Positions 1 to 11,052 of a DNA stretch of 64,000 nucleotides are shown here, piece after piece. This DNA comes from Amylostereum areolatum (taxonomy: Eukaryota > Basidiomycota > Agaricomycetes > Russulales > Stereaceae). Where the stretch lies: positions 97,016-161,015 of the forward strand of contig SAXG01000086.1 of assembly GCA_012932865.1 (NCBI GenBank), given 5' to 3'. Made by a program: the position numbers and the translations under genes. A model generated the notes under the pieces. That model saw only the letters and a list, made by a program, of their open reading frames with translations, was not told where the DNA came from and did not search any database. The stretch's first letter is position 1; each line of letters starts with the position of its first letter.

Positions 1-556
1 TACCCCACCGCGACGTATTTCGTGCCTTCCTTTCCTACATCCTCCCGCGTTAGTCTCTCTAAACAAGAAGCGGGGAGCAGGGAAGGCCCACGCACCAAAC
101 GTCGCCTTCGCGGCGGGGACCCACGACGCCACAATCTCGTCTGCGCGCACGCGCATCGGGCCGATCCACGTCCGGATGATGAAGTCTGGGTTGAGTGGGT
201 ATCCGAGCGACTGGACCGGCGCGCCCTCGAAGTAATCCGGCGAGAGCACCAAGTAGCCTGCACCGCACTCAGTACACATGCTGTGAACTTCGCGAAGAGC
301 CGCACGTACCGAACGACGCAAAATAGTCCATCACGAGCTGGGTGTTGAGGTAGGAGGGACCGAAGACGTCGGAGAACACGAACGAGATCCTGTCGTACCG
401 CTCAGGTTGGCTAGGACCAGTCTGGGGCGGCGGGCGTGAGATGTAGGTTTGGAGGCCGCCGAGATCAATGAAGGTGCCGCGGGCCTCGCCTTCGTGGTGG
501 ATGGTCTTGATGCAGCATTCGCCGGGGGCATCTGCGAGGACTTCGTTGGATGACAT
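1..556 (-). CDS. dienelactone hydrolase family protein (3' end beyond window)
   Basis: Partial gene running off the left edge; model complement(join(<1..34,96..257,310..556)). The start is ATG at 556. The first exon reads through DVFGPSYLNTQLVMDYFASF; after an intron the protein continues GYLVLSPDYFEG, and after a second intron it ends FGKEGTKYVAVGY, just before the position where this family carries the GYCFGG-type nucleophile elbow. That Cys is outside the window. Both introns are short (52 and 61 nt) with GT-AG ends, and the second has a branch-point-like GACTAAC. Family knowledge: alpha/beta hydrolases that open dienelactones or related esters, usually cytosolic. Substrate cannot be told from this part. 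I am confident of the family, not of the reaction. Confidence 0.8.
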
Positions 557-1646
557 TCCGAGGGGTGCAGGACGGGGTGAAAGTGCGGGTGATGACGAAG
601 AGCAGCGCGCAGGATACTTATAGTCGCCTACATGAGAAGAGTCAATACACCGCTATAAATGGCGTGTAGGGATATCTCAGGATATCCTCTGCCCATTGAG
701 AGCGTGAGACGGAGGCTTGAGAAGCTGTTCACGAGGTCAGTGCTGGTCAGTGGTATGCATGGAAAGCACATGTGATACTTACCCTGCCTATCGCCCTTCC
801 GTCCAAGATCCGTGGAATAAGCGTCGAGTATCTTTTCCACAATCGAGGCAAGGTCGGGATGAAACGGGAGTGCGTGAGAGTGCGTAGGATGCGTGAAAGA
901 TCGTGTGTCGGACGTCAACTTGAAAGTTCAAGTTGGACTCGGACTCGGAGGACGCTCAAGTGCTCCGAGTCCCAAAAGGGAAATACTTTCCCACCACGTG
1001 GACCCGCCCCGCTCGAGCTCTCTCGAATTCACCCCAAATTCACCCATCGTCGATCTCGCCAATTCACCCCCCCCACGCCACGGTTTGCTTTATTTACCAC
1101 TACATGGCACGCTCTCCTGATTCTACTTGTCTATTTCCATGCCGCTGAACATGATTCCGACAATCGACTAAGTTCTAGGACAACCGATCATCGTGCGGAT
1201 TACTTCTCTCGAAAGATGCAAAGTTGGGGTTTCTCTAATTCGCTCGCTCGCTCGCCGATTTTTCGAAATGTACGTCGCCAGTTGCTTTCCGGTTCTTTCA
1301 CTAGTTTCTCTCTACTTTCCTGACCTCGGCTTCTGAACCACGATTATCTTGCTCCTGCAGAGTGCAGACTCCTCTTCCAGACTCCACGTCTCCCCACGTA
1401 GAGCCCACCCGAAAGATCCGCGATCGGCCGCAGACGCATCGTCTCGTTCAGCACCGCGCGCACGAACTTGCAGACGCGACACGGTCACGTCCCCACCGCG
1501 TCAAACTGAGGTTAGGGTTAAGTGGACCAAACAGATGCAAACAGCGCACGCGGCGGCACAGCAAATATGTTGTCGGTGCCTTCCAAACCCCCAGCTTGCA
1601 CACTCACTCCCTCCTTGATGATCCCCCCTCATCCTTCGTCGTCGGC
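557..1646. other. intergenic, no supported gene
   Basis: Short ORFs on both strands but none with an ATG, consistent splice sites and recognisable sequence together. It separates the divergent hydrolase (minus) and family-A gene (plus), so it probably holds both promoters. Confidence 0.5.
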
Positions 1647-3107
1647 ATGCAAGCGCGAACGATATCCATCTCCACCGATATTCCTCTCGATTTTCAGACC
1701 ATCTCGCTCCCAGGCTCAGCGCAGGGACACGTACGCCGAGGACCCCCGCAGTCGATCTCCCAAGTGAGGGCCTCCTTTGCGAAACATGTCAACAAGACGT
1801 TCGCTCTTCCTGGGCCGAGCGACATTCCAGAGGATTCCTTCGTTCCGCACCTCATATATCCAAGTTCGTTTTCTCTGCTGTTGTATTCGCGTGTCCACTA
1901 ATCCTTGGTGTATATTAGCATCCAACGACGACAACGAACTAGATCCCAACCAAACGTTGCAGAGCATAGAGGGAGACCTCAACGGCAACGCGAAGATCCT
2001 CTTCAAGATTGACAAGAATTTGAAGGAGGATATCGCTCCGCGATGCAGTGAGCTCTTCGTCTTATGATCGGTCTCTGCGACGTGTAAGCTTATGCGTGCG
2101 ACAGGTTTTGAGCTAGGCTCCGAGAACGAGCGTTTGGGACAGCAGAACTACGAGCTCAAGGACGACCTGGCAAGTGCGCGAAGGCACGAGCTGATCCTGG
2201 AGGAAGAAGCCGTTGGTGCGTTTCCCTGTCGTTCCTACGCCATCCACGCCATGACTCATCGCTCTCCAGAGACACAGAGGTCCAACCGAAAGACCTATAA
2301 GAAAGGGAAGAAGGGTGGGAGGAATGGGAAGAGCTCGCCAGGACTGCATGAAACCGGCAACGGTGCGCCATTCTCTCTTCTGATATCTGCATTCGTGCTG
2401 ACCGCGTTTCACGCGCCATGCACAGCGGTAGAACTCCCTGCTAGCGTTATGATGCTCCAGGCGGGCTTAGCTCAGGAGAAGATGGCGCGCAAGGCGGACC
2501 TAGAGGACGAACGCAGGGACCGTAAGGAAGAGATGGAGCAGGTGAAGGCACAGCATGCGGAGGAACTGGCATCCCGGGACAAAGAGATAGCGACGATGAA
2601 GTGCGAGCTGCAAGACCTCTACACCGACAATTGCGCGCTCAAGGAGGCGTTCACAGAAGGCGTGAGCCTCCATCCACCCTCTCACTGTTCTCCAGGTTGC
2701 TGATCTCCCTCTTTCAGGACCGGGACGCGCGCAACTATCTCACACGGCGCGTGCTCCTCGACTACGGCCGCGAATACATCCGGGAGACAATTTATGGCCT
2801 GCCGAAGAGCACCGATTGGAAGGCGTGGGAGGAGTTCGCCCAGGGCCAGGGCTTTGACTCGGTGGACGACTTCGTCGCGGAGACGGTCATCCTGTGCCAG
2901 AAGCGAGGGGTCGCCCTTTCCGAGGACGCCTTGAGGGCAATATGGCAGTCGAAAATGCGCGCCGCGGGGAACAAGGTCGCTCACGGGAGTGCTACGAAGA
3001 GGCACCACTGCGAGCAGGCGATCACGACCCTCCCCAAGAACTCGATAGAGCGGAGCGTGTTGACGGAGATCTTCGTTTGCAAGTTTGGCGATGCACCCGC
3101 CACTTGA
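1647..3107 (+). CDS. coiled-coil protein with C-terminal GNxxAHG domain, member A (unknown function)
   Basis: Model join(1647..1863,1919..2047,2105..2215,2270..2362,2426..2661,2718..3107), 391 aa. I do not recognise a named family. Residues 1-115 form an N-terminal module (MQARTISISTDIP..., ...ALPGPSDIPEDSF...). Residues 153-175 are Lys/Arg-rich, about 190-255 are a charged coiled coil, and 262-391 form a helical domain: RRVLLDYGRE, DDFVAETVILC, LSEDALRAIW, then R342-AAGNKVAH350-G, ending FVCKFGDAPAT. Exon 1 (217 nt) and the last exon (390 nt) match the lengths of the paralogues B (217) and E (390), and every junction phase agrees, which supports the model. Three more members lie at 3.9, 12.7 and 22.7 kb and a broken one at 7.4 kb. 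The R-x2-GN-x2-AHG motif resembles HEPN-type motifs; that is inference. Confidence 0.8.
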
Positions 3108-3901
3108 AGGCCTGACCGCCAGTGTCCTCGTCGCTCGTCCGTCCGTTGCTCTTCATCTCGACGTTTTTCTTGCTTTGCTTTGCTGTGCGTTTTCAATATT
3201 CTGTAGCCTCTAGAATGTTTTCCTGCTTTCCAATCGTCTGTTCTTCAACCCTTCGTATCGTGGATTGTGTATGATACAACGGCGCTACGTCCTGCTTCCT
3301 GCCAGTGGTCTCGTGCATGTATAGCTTCAGCTTGATTTATTCCTCCCCATATTCTCGCGCTATCGCGTGTACCGTCATCGCTACTGATCTGTAATATAAA
3401 CTGCTTTCTGTTTACGTTTGAGATCTGATCGCTTCATGAGACCTGGATCGTTCAAACGCTCAGCGCTCACTGGTGACTGGGGGATATGTCAGTGCGAGAG
3501 CGAACTTGAACCTTCGTCCAGACTCCAAAGGACCGATGAACATACAGTACACCTGCAATTGCTCGTAGACAAGGGGCTCAGTACATATCTGAAAAAGAGT
3601 ACAAGGTTCTCTTGTCGGACGTCCTCCATCGTCATTGTTTCGTCGTGAACACTGAGTACTGATACTAAACGTACTGAAAGTTAGAACATTGAAACGTTGA
3701 CAGGACTCTGAGATCCGAGTCGCCGCCGCCGCGAGGGGCTGTTTACTGACGTAATTTCTGAGATAACTTACTTATCCAACTTGGACGGCGAACCACGATC
3801 GGAAGGCTCTTGGCTCCTACCTTCATCGCTTTTCCAGTCATCCTCTCACCAAATCCCTCCGTACATATCGAAACCTACACTTCCTACCCCATCTTGCTAG
3901 C
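3108..3901. other. intergenic between members A and B
   Basis: No ORF here has coding character. It contains the 3' region of member A and the promoter of member B, which are in tandem on the plus strand. Confidence 0.5.
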
Positions 3902-5558
3902 ATGCCGAAAGAAGACATCGTTTTGGTTGCGGACATCCCGTTCGCCACAGAGGTCATCCATCTGTCAGACTCGGAAACGCATCGTCGGTGGCGAGACGAG
4001 CCGTTCTCCAGGACGTCCAAGGAGATGCAGGAATTTCTTGCGAAGCGCGTCAACGACAGCTACGCTCTTCCGGGACTAGTAGACATTCCGGAGGTGGCCT
4101 TCGCTGCGGCCCCCCTCGGTACGTTCGCCTCATTGCATCGACCTGTACCCAAGAGCGCTGAACGATGGCCCATACAGACTCTCGCCCTCGTGGCAGGAAC
4201 AACGATCCCACTCTCGGGAAATATTTAGCCCAGCATCGAGGTTCAGCGAAAATTCACTTTCGCGTCGACCGTGTCATTCGGGAGAGCATCATACGTCGGC
4301 CTGGTGAGTCGCAATCCTCGTCTGTATTTCCTACAGCCGATAACGATTCCGGTCCATGTTCCTTCAGCCTCTAAGAAGAAGAAAGACAAGAAGAAGGGAA
4401 AGCAAGTGGACTCCCCCGAAGCCGTCGCAAATGATACCCCCTCAGACGCCGTCGAAAACCCCTCTGGGGCTCCTTCAGATATCGGCGACGCTTCCTCGGA
4501 AGCTTCCTCGGATATCGGCGAACCTCCCTCTGAAGCCCCTGCTGTCCCTGTCGGAGGTCCCTCTGGGTCTACCTCTGGAGACGCGACAGGTGCGTCTTTC
4601 TCTGCTGTGACGTTGGCGCTCGATGGCTCATTTGTTCTTAGCCGCTCTGCGTGCTATCATGCGGGACATGGAGATTCGATTCGAGAAGTACGAGAAAGAT
4701 GCGCGCGTTGCTCGCAAAAAACAGGAGGAGACGGACGCCGCTCTCAGGAAGCACGAGGAAGATGCGCGTGTTGCCCGCGAGAAACAGGAGAAGACCGACG
4801 CCGCTCTCAAGAAGACAGACGCTGCTCTCAGGAAGACCGAGGAATCGGCGCGCGTTGCCCGCGAAAAACGGGAGAAGGCGGAGGCAGCTATCAAAGCCTT
4901 GGAGAAGAAGAATGCGAAGATGGAGACTGAACTGAAGAGAGTAGGAGGTGAAGGGACGAAAACGAAGGACGAACTGCAGACTACGCGGATTGAACTGCAG
5001 GCTGCGCAGGGTAAACTGCAAAGTCTCGAGAAGCGCGTGAAGCTGATAACCAGGGAGCAAGAAGAGCAGAGAAGGGATCACCTCACTCTCGTGTCCGCAT
5101 GCTCAGTTGATGTAGGTCATTTTGCAGCCCGCTGGGTGTGCAGCTTGGGTAGCTCATCATCGTGTTCTTTCTTACAGGATCGAAAAGCCATGATTATCCT
5201 CTATCGCAGGATTCTACTGGACATCGGACGCGCAATCGTTATGGAAACCCTATTCGAGCAAGGTCTGGGTACTCGATGGCAAGATTTCTGCGAAACTAAG
5301 GGGTTTGCCACTCTCGAGGGCTTCATCGCGCAAACACTCCCACTGTGTACAAAAAAAGGAGTCCATCTCTCCTCGGACACCCTGAAGGAGATCTGGTGGT
5401 CACACATGCGGGTTCTAGGTAATGAGTTTGCGCATGGTGAAGAAATGCACAAGTCACACCTTGACCAGGCGATTTGGGTTTCCAATAACACGCCCAAAGA
5501 GCGTAAGGCGTTAAAGGAGATCTTTAACGCGAGATACCACCGGGAACCAAAATTGTGA
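3902..5558 (+). CDS. coiled-coil protein with C-terminal GNxxAHG domain, member B (unknown function)
   Basis: Model join(3902..4118,4229..4303,4368..4589,4642..5111,5178..5558), 454 aa. Same layout as member A: N-terminal module (MPKEDIVLVADIPF..., YALPGLVDIPE), a basic KKKKDKKKGK linker at the start of exon 3, then a Ser/Pro/Glu-rich stretch, a long coiled coil (about residues 175-320) and the conserved C-terminal domain (329-454). That domain has RRILLDIGRA, GFIAQTLPLC, LSSDTLKEIW and R406-VLGNEFAH414-G. The coiled coil is longer than in A because of an internal tandem repeat. The first intron was placed with its acceptor at 4228 because the nearer AG at 4200 leads into a stop; this choice restores homology to A and E. 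No named function. Confidence 0.78.
4687..4890 (+). repeat. imperfect in-frame tandem repeat encoding coiled coil of member B
   Basis: Imperfect units encode DARVAR-K-xEETDAALRK-type segments (DARVARKKQEETDAALRK, DARVAREKQEKTDAALKK, SARVAREKREKAEAAIKA) with a short extra TDAALRKTEE block. Units are about 54 nt, so expansion or contraction stays in frame and changes the coil length. Confidence 0.75.
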
Positions 5559-7393
5559 CTTGCTGAATATCGCTTGCTCCTAGGCATTGGTCCAGGCCGG
5601 ACTTCTTCGTGTAATTTATTGGATATCCTCGTTGTATGGTCTGACTCTCCCTTTCCAGTGTACTATGCTCACATACCTTCCTCCTGCTGTCCTTCGCTTT
5701 CGCACATACTCCCTTTTGCTGTTTCGTCGTCGCTTTCGTGCTGTACGTTTTCCTACTCTGCAATAGTCAGTCTACAAACGGATGTATCACTCCATCGGGT
5801 CGAACACAATGTCCTTAGGCTTCGTCAACATGAGTCTTCGGCTTCGGCCATCGAAGTATTATGGCAAATATTCTCCATCGCAGCTTCTCCCAGTGCGCGA
5901 TAGTTTGCATATCTCTTCAGACTTAGGGTCTCTAGAGGTCGTCGTCGTTGCGCCGCCGGGGTTTCCGGTCCGATTATCCCGATTCGTCCTCCCTGCTTTC
6001 TGGTTTTCAATTTTCAACCGCAATCTTCCTTCGTTCCATCTTCGCAGCTTTCGCGACGTCATGCTACGGACGCTCCTTACCAATTGGCACCTGTACTAAA
6101 CTTTGAAGACGCTGAATCTGGCCTCAGCACCGCGCGGGATGCGGCATGCTTGCAGACCCACATGGTGACATGGCGGGGTGGAAGGTAGGTACTTGCAAGG
6201 TAACTAACCTCGACGTGCGCGGACGAACTTGCTGGGATTTCAAGGGACCATAGGCTGCTCGCTATATTGACTGGAATAGGGAAAAATACGAGCTTTTAGC
6301 GATCTGGCTCGAGCGTAAGGTGCGTTTTAACCTCATGCATGCGCGTATCTACCGCTAACTCCCTCCATTTCCCACAGAACTTCCCTGTCCGTCTGGCTCT
6401 CGAATTTCTTTCCATACCGCCCCTACTCAAGGTTTTCTTCGCGCGCGCTCAGTTCCACCTCCAGTCGTGCTGCCTTTTCGCCCGAATTGGACGCGATCTG
6501 TGCATGTGTACTTATACGAGGATCGAATGCGAATGTCTGGGGGAACCGGCGGGGCGCGCACGGTGAGATCTGACGTTGTTTTACGTGCTGAATATATTTC
6601 TGATGCATCTGAACCGCGCGTACAAGCTAGGCTGTGAATAACCCGGAGCTGGAGTTGCTGGGGCGATAGCTCGTTGAAGGGGGGATATGCGATCATTTTT
6701 TGCACATTCTCTGGAAGTACAAGCTTTCCAAACGTACTCTAGAAGAAGATAACCCTCGTAGCGTGCGATCGCTGTCCATGGATGGCCCAGAGAACGGTGT
6801 TGCTGGTGGAGATTATCCTCACCAAGCTCAGCCATGAACCTCCTTTGTGAGCCTTTTTATCGCCTCTTTTCTTGTCGCGTCTCAGTATCTCTCAGCGATA
6901 GGTGACTGATCCATGTTTTCGGATCTATCACCGACTTTTGTTGGGGTCTCCGTCACCCTAGTACGACCTGCACTCCGTCTGCATAGCCTTTCCACCCATC
7001 TTCTTCTGCTTTCCTGTGCGCTAACGCACGCGCGGTTCCTGGCTATCCCATATACGATTTCACACCAGACGTTCTTTCACGATATGATGCATCGCAATAC
7101 GAACGGATGGATCCGTTTCTTTCTCGGCCCGCCCTATAGTAGGATTCTTAAATGTGGCGTACTTGCAATGCGAATTGCCCACGTCCACCTCTCTCACACC
7201 CGTCTCATTTTCTTTCGTTCGATATCCAGCTCTAGCTATTCGTCATGACTGATGTGTTTCGCTACAGGTCGTCTTCTACTCCCAAGCAGCATCGCATACA
7301 GCAAATCTCGCTCTCCCCGGTGGTGGAGGCCGGTTACTCAGGTGCACCATATGTGCTATGTACTCGTAAAACTCGTTAATCCTTGCTTTCCAG
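5559..7393. other. intergenic, no supported gene
   Basis: Only short ORFs. The 5' part of the broken member C should lie near 6.9-7.4 kb if it survives, but I could not recognise the N-terminal module there on either strand. Confidence 0.4.
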
Positions 7394-8113
7394 TGACGTC
7401 GCCGCAGCCTCACACCGGGAGGAAGAGGATGAATGCGAAAACGGACTCCGGGGATGGTAGCTGTGCGTCTCCGTCCCTACACCCAACTGCTCTTTACTGA
7501 CATTATGCAAGCCAACTATGACAGGTGGGCATCTGAAGTCGTCGCGCCGGCTGAGGCCGCTTTTCAATCCAGCGGAGAACTCTACCTGGACCATAGCCTC
7601 GAGCTCTTAAATGCGCCTGTACGTTTCCCGTCCCTCGTTCCTTGATTCTCTCCTGCACCAAAATACCAACGCTTGGCCATCTTCTAGTGGCTCCACAACT
7701 CGTATAGTGTCAACCGTCACACCTTAGTGACCTACGGACGTATGCTCGTACAGGAAAAGGTATTCCGCATGCCCAAGAGCAGCCTGGGTCGATGAATCCC
7801 CTTCGCCGATCGCTTTGGCTCGATGGAGGACTTCGTTTCCGCGGCCCATATGAACTGCCATCAACTTGATGTGAAGCTGTCGATAGACACCCTCGAGTGG
7901 CTGTGGTGGGGTAATTCCGGCAGTCCTACATCTGACCTCCCAGGGGAAATGTCTCTGGAGGAGGCGATCACGTCGCTCCCCGTAGGCTCGAAGGAAAGAA
8001 AATGCATGACCGAGATCTTCGTCTGCAGATTCCATCGGGCTCCTGGTACTGAAAGTGTCCTTCGATACGAGTTACGTCGCGGCCACGCTCGCTCCTCTAG
8101 CGCCGCCTTCTGA
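7394..8113 (+). pseudogene. broken member C of the coiled-coil/GNxxAHG family
   Basis: Exon remnants at about 7394-7457, 7512-7618 and 7688-8113 align with the end of the coiled coil and the C-terminal domain of A, B, D and E. They share YGRMLVQEKVFRMPKSS, RFGSMEDFVSAAH and EEAITSLPVGSKERK, then MTEIFVCRFHRAP. Splice phases still fit the paralogues. An in-frame TGA at 7793-7795 falls exactly where member D reads Trp (PWIPF in D, R-stop-IPF here), so a TGG to TGA change is the simplest explanation. The GNxxAHG motif is also gone, replaced by GNSGSPTSDLPGE. No N-terminal module was found upstream. The gene cannot make a full-length family protein unless the stop is read through. Confidence 0.75.
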
Positions 8114-8874
8114 AGTCCCTATGTCCTAAGCGTGGATCCCGATGCCTTCCAGTCCCTCATTGTTGTTTTCTTTTCGACTTCGCTTTGACATATGCTTCCT
8201 TTCATTCTCTGTTTCGCTTTGGCTGCTGGCCTCGAGTAATATTGCATGCTCTGTCCAGATATGTCATCACTTATATGTTCTCCATGTCTAACTCTTCGTC
8301 CACAACATCAGCGCTTCAGGTTTAGCCACTCACTGGAACCTCTGACATGATGTTGTGCTGCAGGTGAAGCTTCTTGGACGCCCATCGGCGCGCTCTATGA
8401 CATTGTGCACACTGTCTCGCACGTCGTCCCATGTATCTATCTCATGATTCAATTTACATTTCCTGCTCTGATGTTACGTTTGCATTCATTCACGAGACTG
8501 CCATAACCCAGTGTGTTGTAGGTCGTTCACAATTGAGATTGCCCGGGCCCGCCGTATTATCTAAACGAAAAGTCGGAACAGACCCCATCATCCCCCCCGA
8601 AGCAACCTTCACGTCTTTACCGAAGTGTACGACGATGGCTAACGACGCGTCGATCCAGCATTTTGTTTCCTTCCTCACCCCAAATTCCTTTCGTCCGAGA
8701 AGTAGATTATAAATAACAATAACACGTTCCGCGTACGCGTTGGGACAACTATAGAAAGAGTAAGGTAAATGACGAAAAGCGGAACAAGCGTCCGCCACGC
8801 ATCTCCCCCACGAACGCCGCGTCCCCACCCCCGGCACGAGTGACGACCGCCTCGCAGAGGCATGGCCGTTGCGC
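8114..8874. other. intergenic between convergent genes
   Basis: 3' flanks of the broken member C (plus) and the aquaporin gene (minus). No coding signal seen. Confidence 0.5.
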
Positions 8875-11052
8875 TCACGCGTCGCGGCGGAGAAGGGTCA
8901 TGGGGTTCATGCGCATCCTCCTGAATCTGCGAAACGGGAGAACGGTCAGCGTGACAAGGAGGTAAGGGGTGATGAGGAGACGCACGGCTTGTTGAACGGG
9001 CTTTGGGGCCCGACGAAGATGAGCAGATCGTAGACGATCGCGCCGATGAGGCCGCCCGCGAGCGGGCCCGCCTGCATGCACCAGAGCCAGAACTGGTCGC
9101 GGTAGTTGAACACTGCGTGGAGGGCGCCGCGGTCAGAGTCGCGCAGCAAGATGAGCCAAGCAAACGCACCGTCCTGTCCGTAGCCGACCATGGAGGTCAT
9201 GATGCGCGGACCGAGGTCGCGCGCGGGGCTGATGCCGGCGCCGGTCTGGAGCCCGAAGCCCTGGGAGATGGTGAGGACGACGATGAAGAGGATCATGGGC
9301 GCGAGGCCGAGCGGGAGCGCGCCGCCCGAGTTGTCGGTTACGGAGAAGACGGCGATCATGAGGAGGAAGCTGCAGAGGAACTGGGCGAGGGAGGATGAGC
9401 GTCGGGTGCGAGGCGGGAGGACAGGCGGGGTGTGTTACCTCGTTGAAGAAGGCGTTGGCGGCGGGGACATATTCGGGCTGCGGGTGGGGAAGGTGAGTTG
9501 GATGCGAGGGTGAAGAGGGAGGACGACGTACGGTGTAGAGCGCGAAGAGGCCGGCGGTGCCCGCGATGGTGCGGACGCCCTGGCCGCCCTCGACGATGTC
9601 AATGGCGTGGAAGTAGTTTGCGTAGACGATGATCGCGCCGAACCACGCGCCGAAGAGCTGGGCAAGAATGTACACCGGAACCCTACGCCATGAAAATCCT
9701 CTGAAGATCGCCATCGCGATCGTCACCTGGGCCGCCCGGTCAGTCCACGCACACTCGAGCAAAATTTGGCGAGAAAAACGCACCACAGGGCTGATATGCC
9801 CGCCAGATGCACCACCCGTGAGCCACACCCCCAGTGCGAGACCTGGCGTGACGAGGTAAGAAAGACGCGGCGGGAAGGAGAGCAGGAGAACGCGCACCTG
9901 TGCCCCAGCCGAAACCGATGGAAAGGAACTCGCCCGCCTGCGCGGGGGCGACGCCCGGGTTCTTGCTGAGCATGACCTGGCACTGGACGCTCAGACCGAA
10001 GAGCACGAGGATCATCGAGCCTAGCGCCTCGCCCGCCGGTGCACGAATCGCGGACCTGTTTCCGTACCATCAGCACCGTCTCGACCGATGCCAGACAGTA
10101 CTCACCGAACGCGCACGATCGTGTTCGCAAACTCGGGCTTCTCGTTTGCCTGACCAGCCTCGAGCGCCGCGGCCGATGTCGACTGGAACGGGACGACGGG
10201 CAGGGTGTCCTGCGGCTGTGTTCCGCGCTCAAACTTTCCGCCCTCGACCTTCCCTCCTCCTCCCCCTCCTCCTCCTGTAAAATCATCGACCATGGTCAGG
10301 CCCGAGATCATGCTCGCGTTGTCGGACGCATTGCGCGAGGCGGGGTCTGCGAACGGGTTTTGCGCGAACGCGGGCTGGGGTTGGGGGATAGAGACGGGGG
10401 CGAGTTGGAAGTAGATGGGCTGAGCGGGGTCGGCGAAGGGGTTCGGGCCCTGTCCGAGTTGAGGTTGCGGTATGGACACGAACTGTTGGAGTGCTCGTGC
10501 AGGCGGGGGGGTGGCGGCGGGCGCCTGGAACTGCTGAGGCGCTGCAAACTGCGGTTGCGGTTGCGGCTGTGATGTCGAGTCTGAGAACGGGTTCTGGGCA
10601 AAGACGACCTGTCGGGGTGCGGGCGCGGGTGCCAGTGTTGGCGCGGGCGCGAATGTGACCTGCTGGGGCGCGTCGACCGGGGAGAACGTGGACGGTCCCG
10701 CTACGGGTTGCTGCTGCGGTACGGCGACGAAGAATTGTTGCGGCGCGGGCGGTGCATCGACAGGCGACGTGTTTGTCGACTGGGGCGCCGATCCTAGCGC
10801 TGGTTGGCGCGCAGGGGTCGGGTCGAGCGAGAGGACAGGCTGCGGCGCGGGCGCGGGGGTAAGCGCGGGCGCTGGTTGGGGTGCGGGTGCAGGTGTGGGC
10901 GCGGTGAGGGTGATGGGCACGAACTGGGAGAAGGTCGTGAATTCGGACTCGAAGTCGCTCGTGGAGGGGAGGGTGGTAGACGGTCCGGCGACGTTCGTGG
11001 TCGTGTCGGAGCTTGCGATGCCGCCAGCGACAGAGTTGATGGGGAGAGACAT
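8875..11052 (-). CDS. aquaglyceroporin (MIP family) with long NPF-rich N-terminal extension
   Basis: Model complement(join(8875..8926,8986..9112,9170..9380,9439..9477,9532..9726,9784..9842,9898..10055,10106..11052)), 595 aa. Residues 1-315 are a Pro/Gln/Ala-rich cytosolic extension with NPFSD, NPFADP and NPFADPAS motifs and a poly-Gly run; the six-helix MIP core follows. Pore loops read GGHISPVVTIAMA (386-388, SPV) and GAGISPARDLGPR (517-519, SPA), so the Asn of both NPA boxes is Ser. The Asp after the second box and GYGQDVFNYRDQFWLWC are typical of glycerol-type channels. Introns at 9113-9169 and 9783 are phase-clean; the first could be misread as coding. Family role: passive glycerol/water flux across the plasma membrane. 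Whether the Ser-substituted pore conducts normally is unknown. Confidence 0.85.

Noticed and set aside
22..348. Plus-strand ORF over the hydrolase
   Set aside because: Opens at a GTG and is the antisense of the well-supported hydrolase exons.
633..918. A minus-strand two-exon mini-gene ending SQWAEDILRYPYTPFIAVY with a good GTAAGT donor
   Set aside because: No ATG start in frame (it opens with TTG) and no family recognised.
9003..9859. Plus-strand ORFs of 76-131 codons in the aquaporin locus
   Set aside because: Antisense shadows of GC-rich aquaporin exons; no family resemblance.
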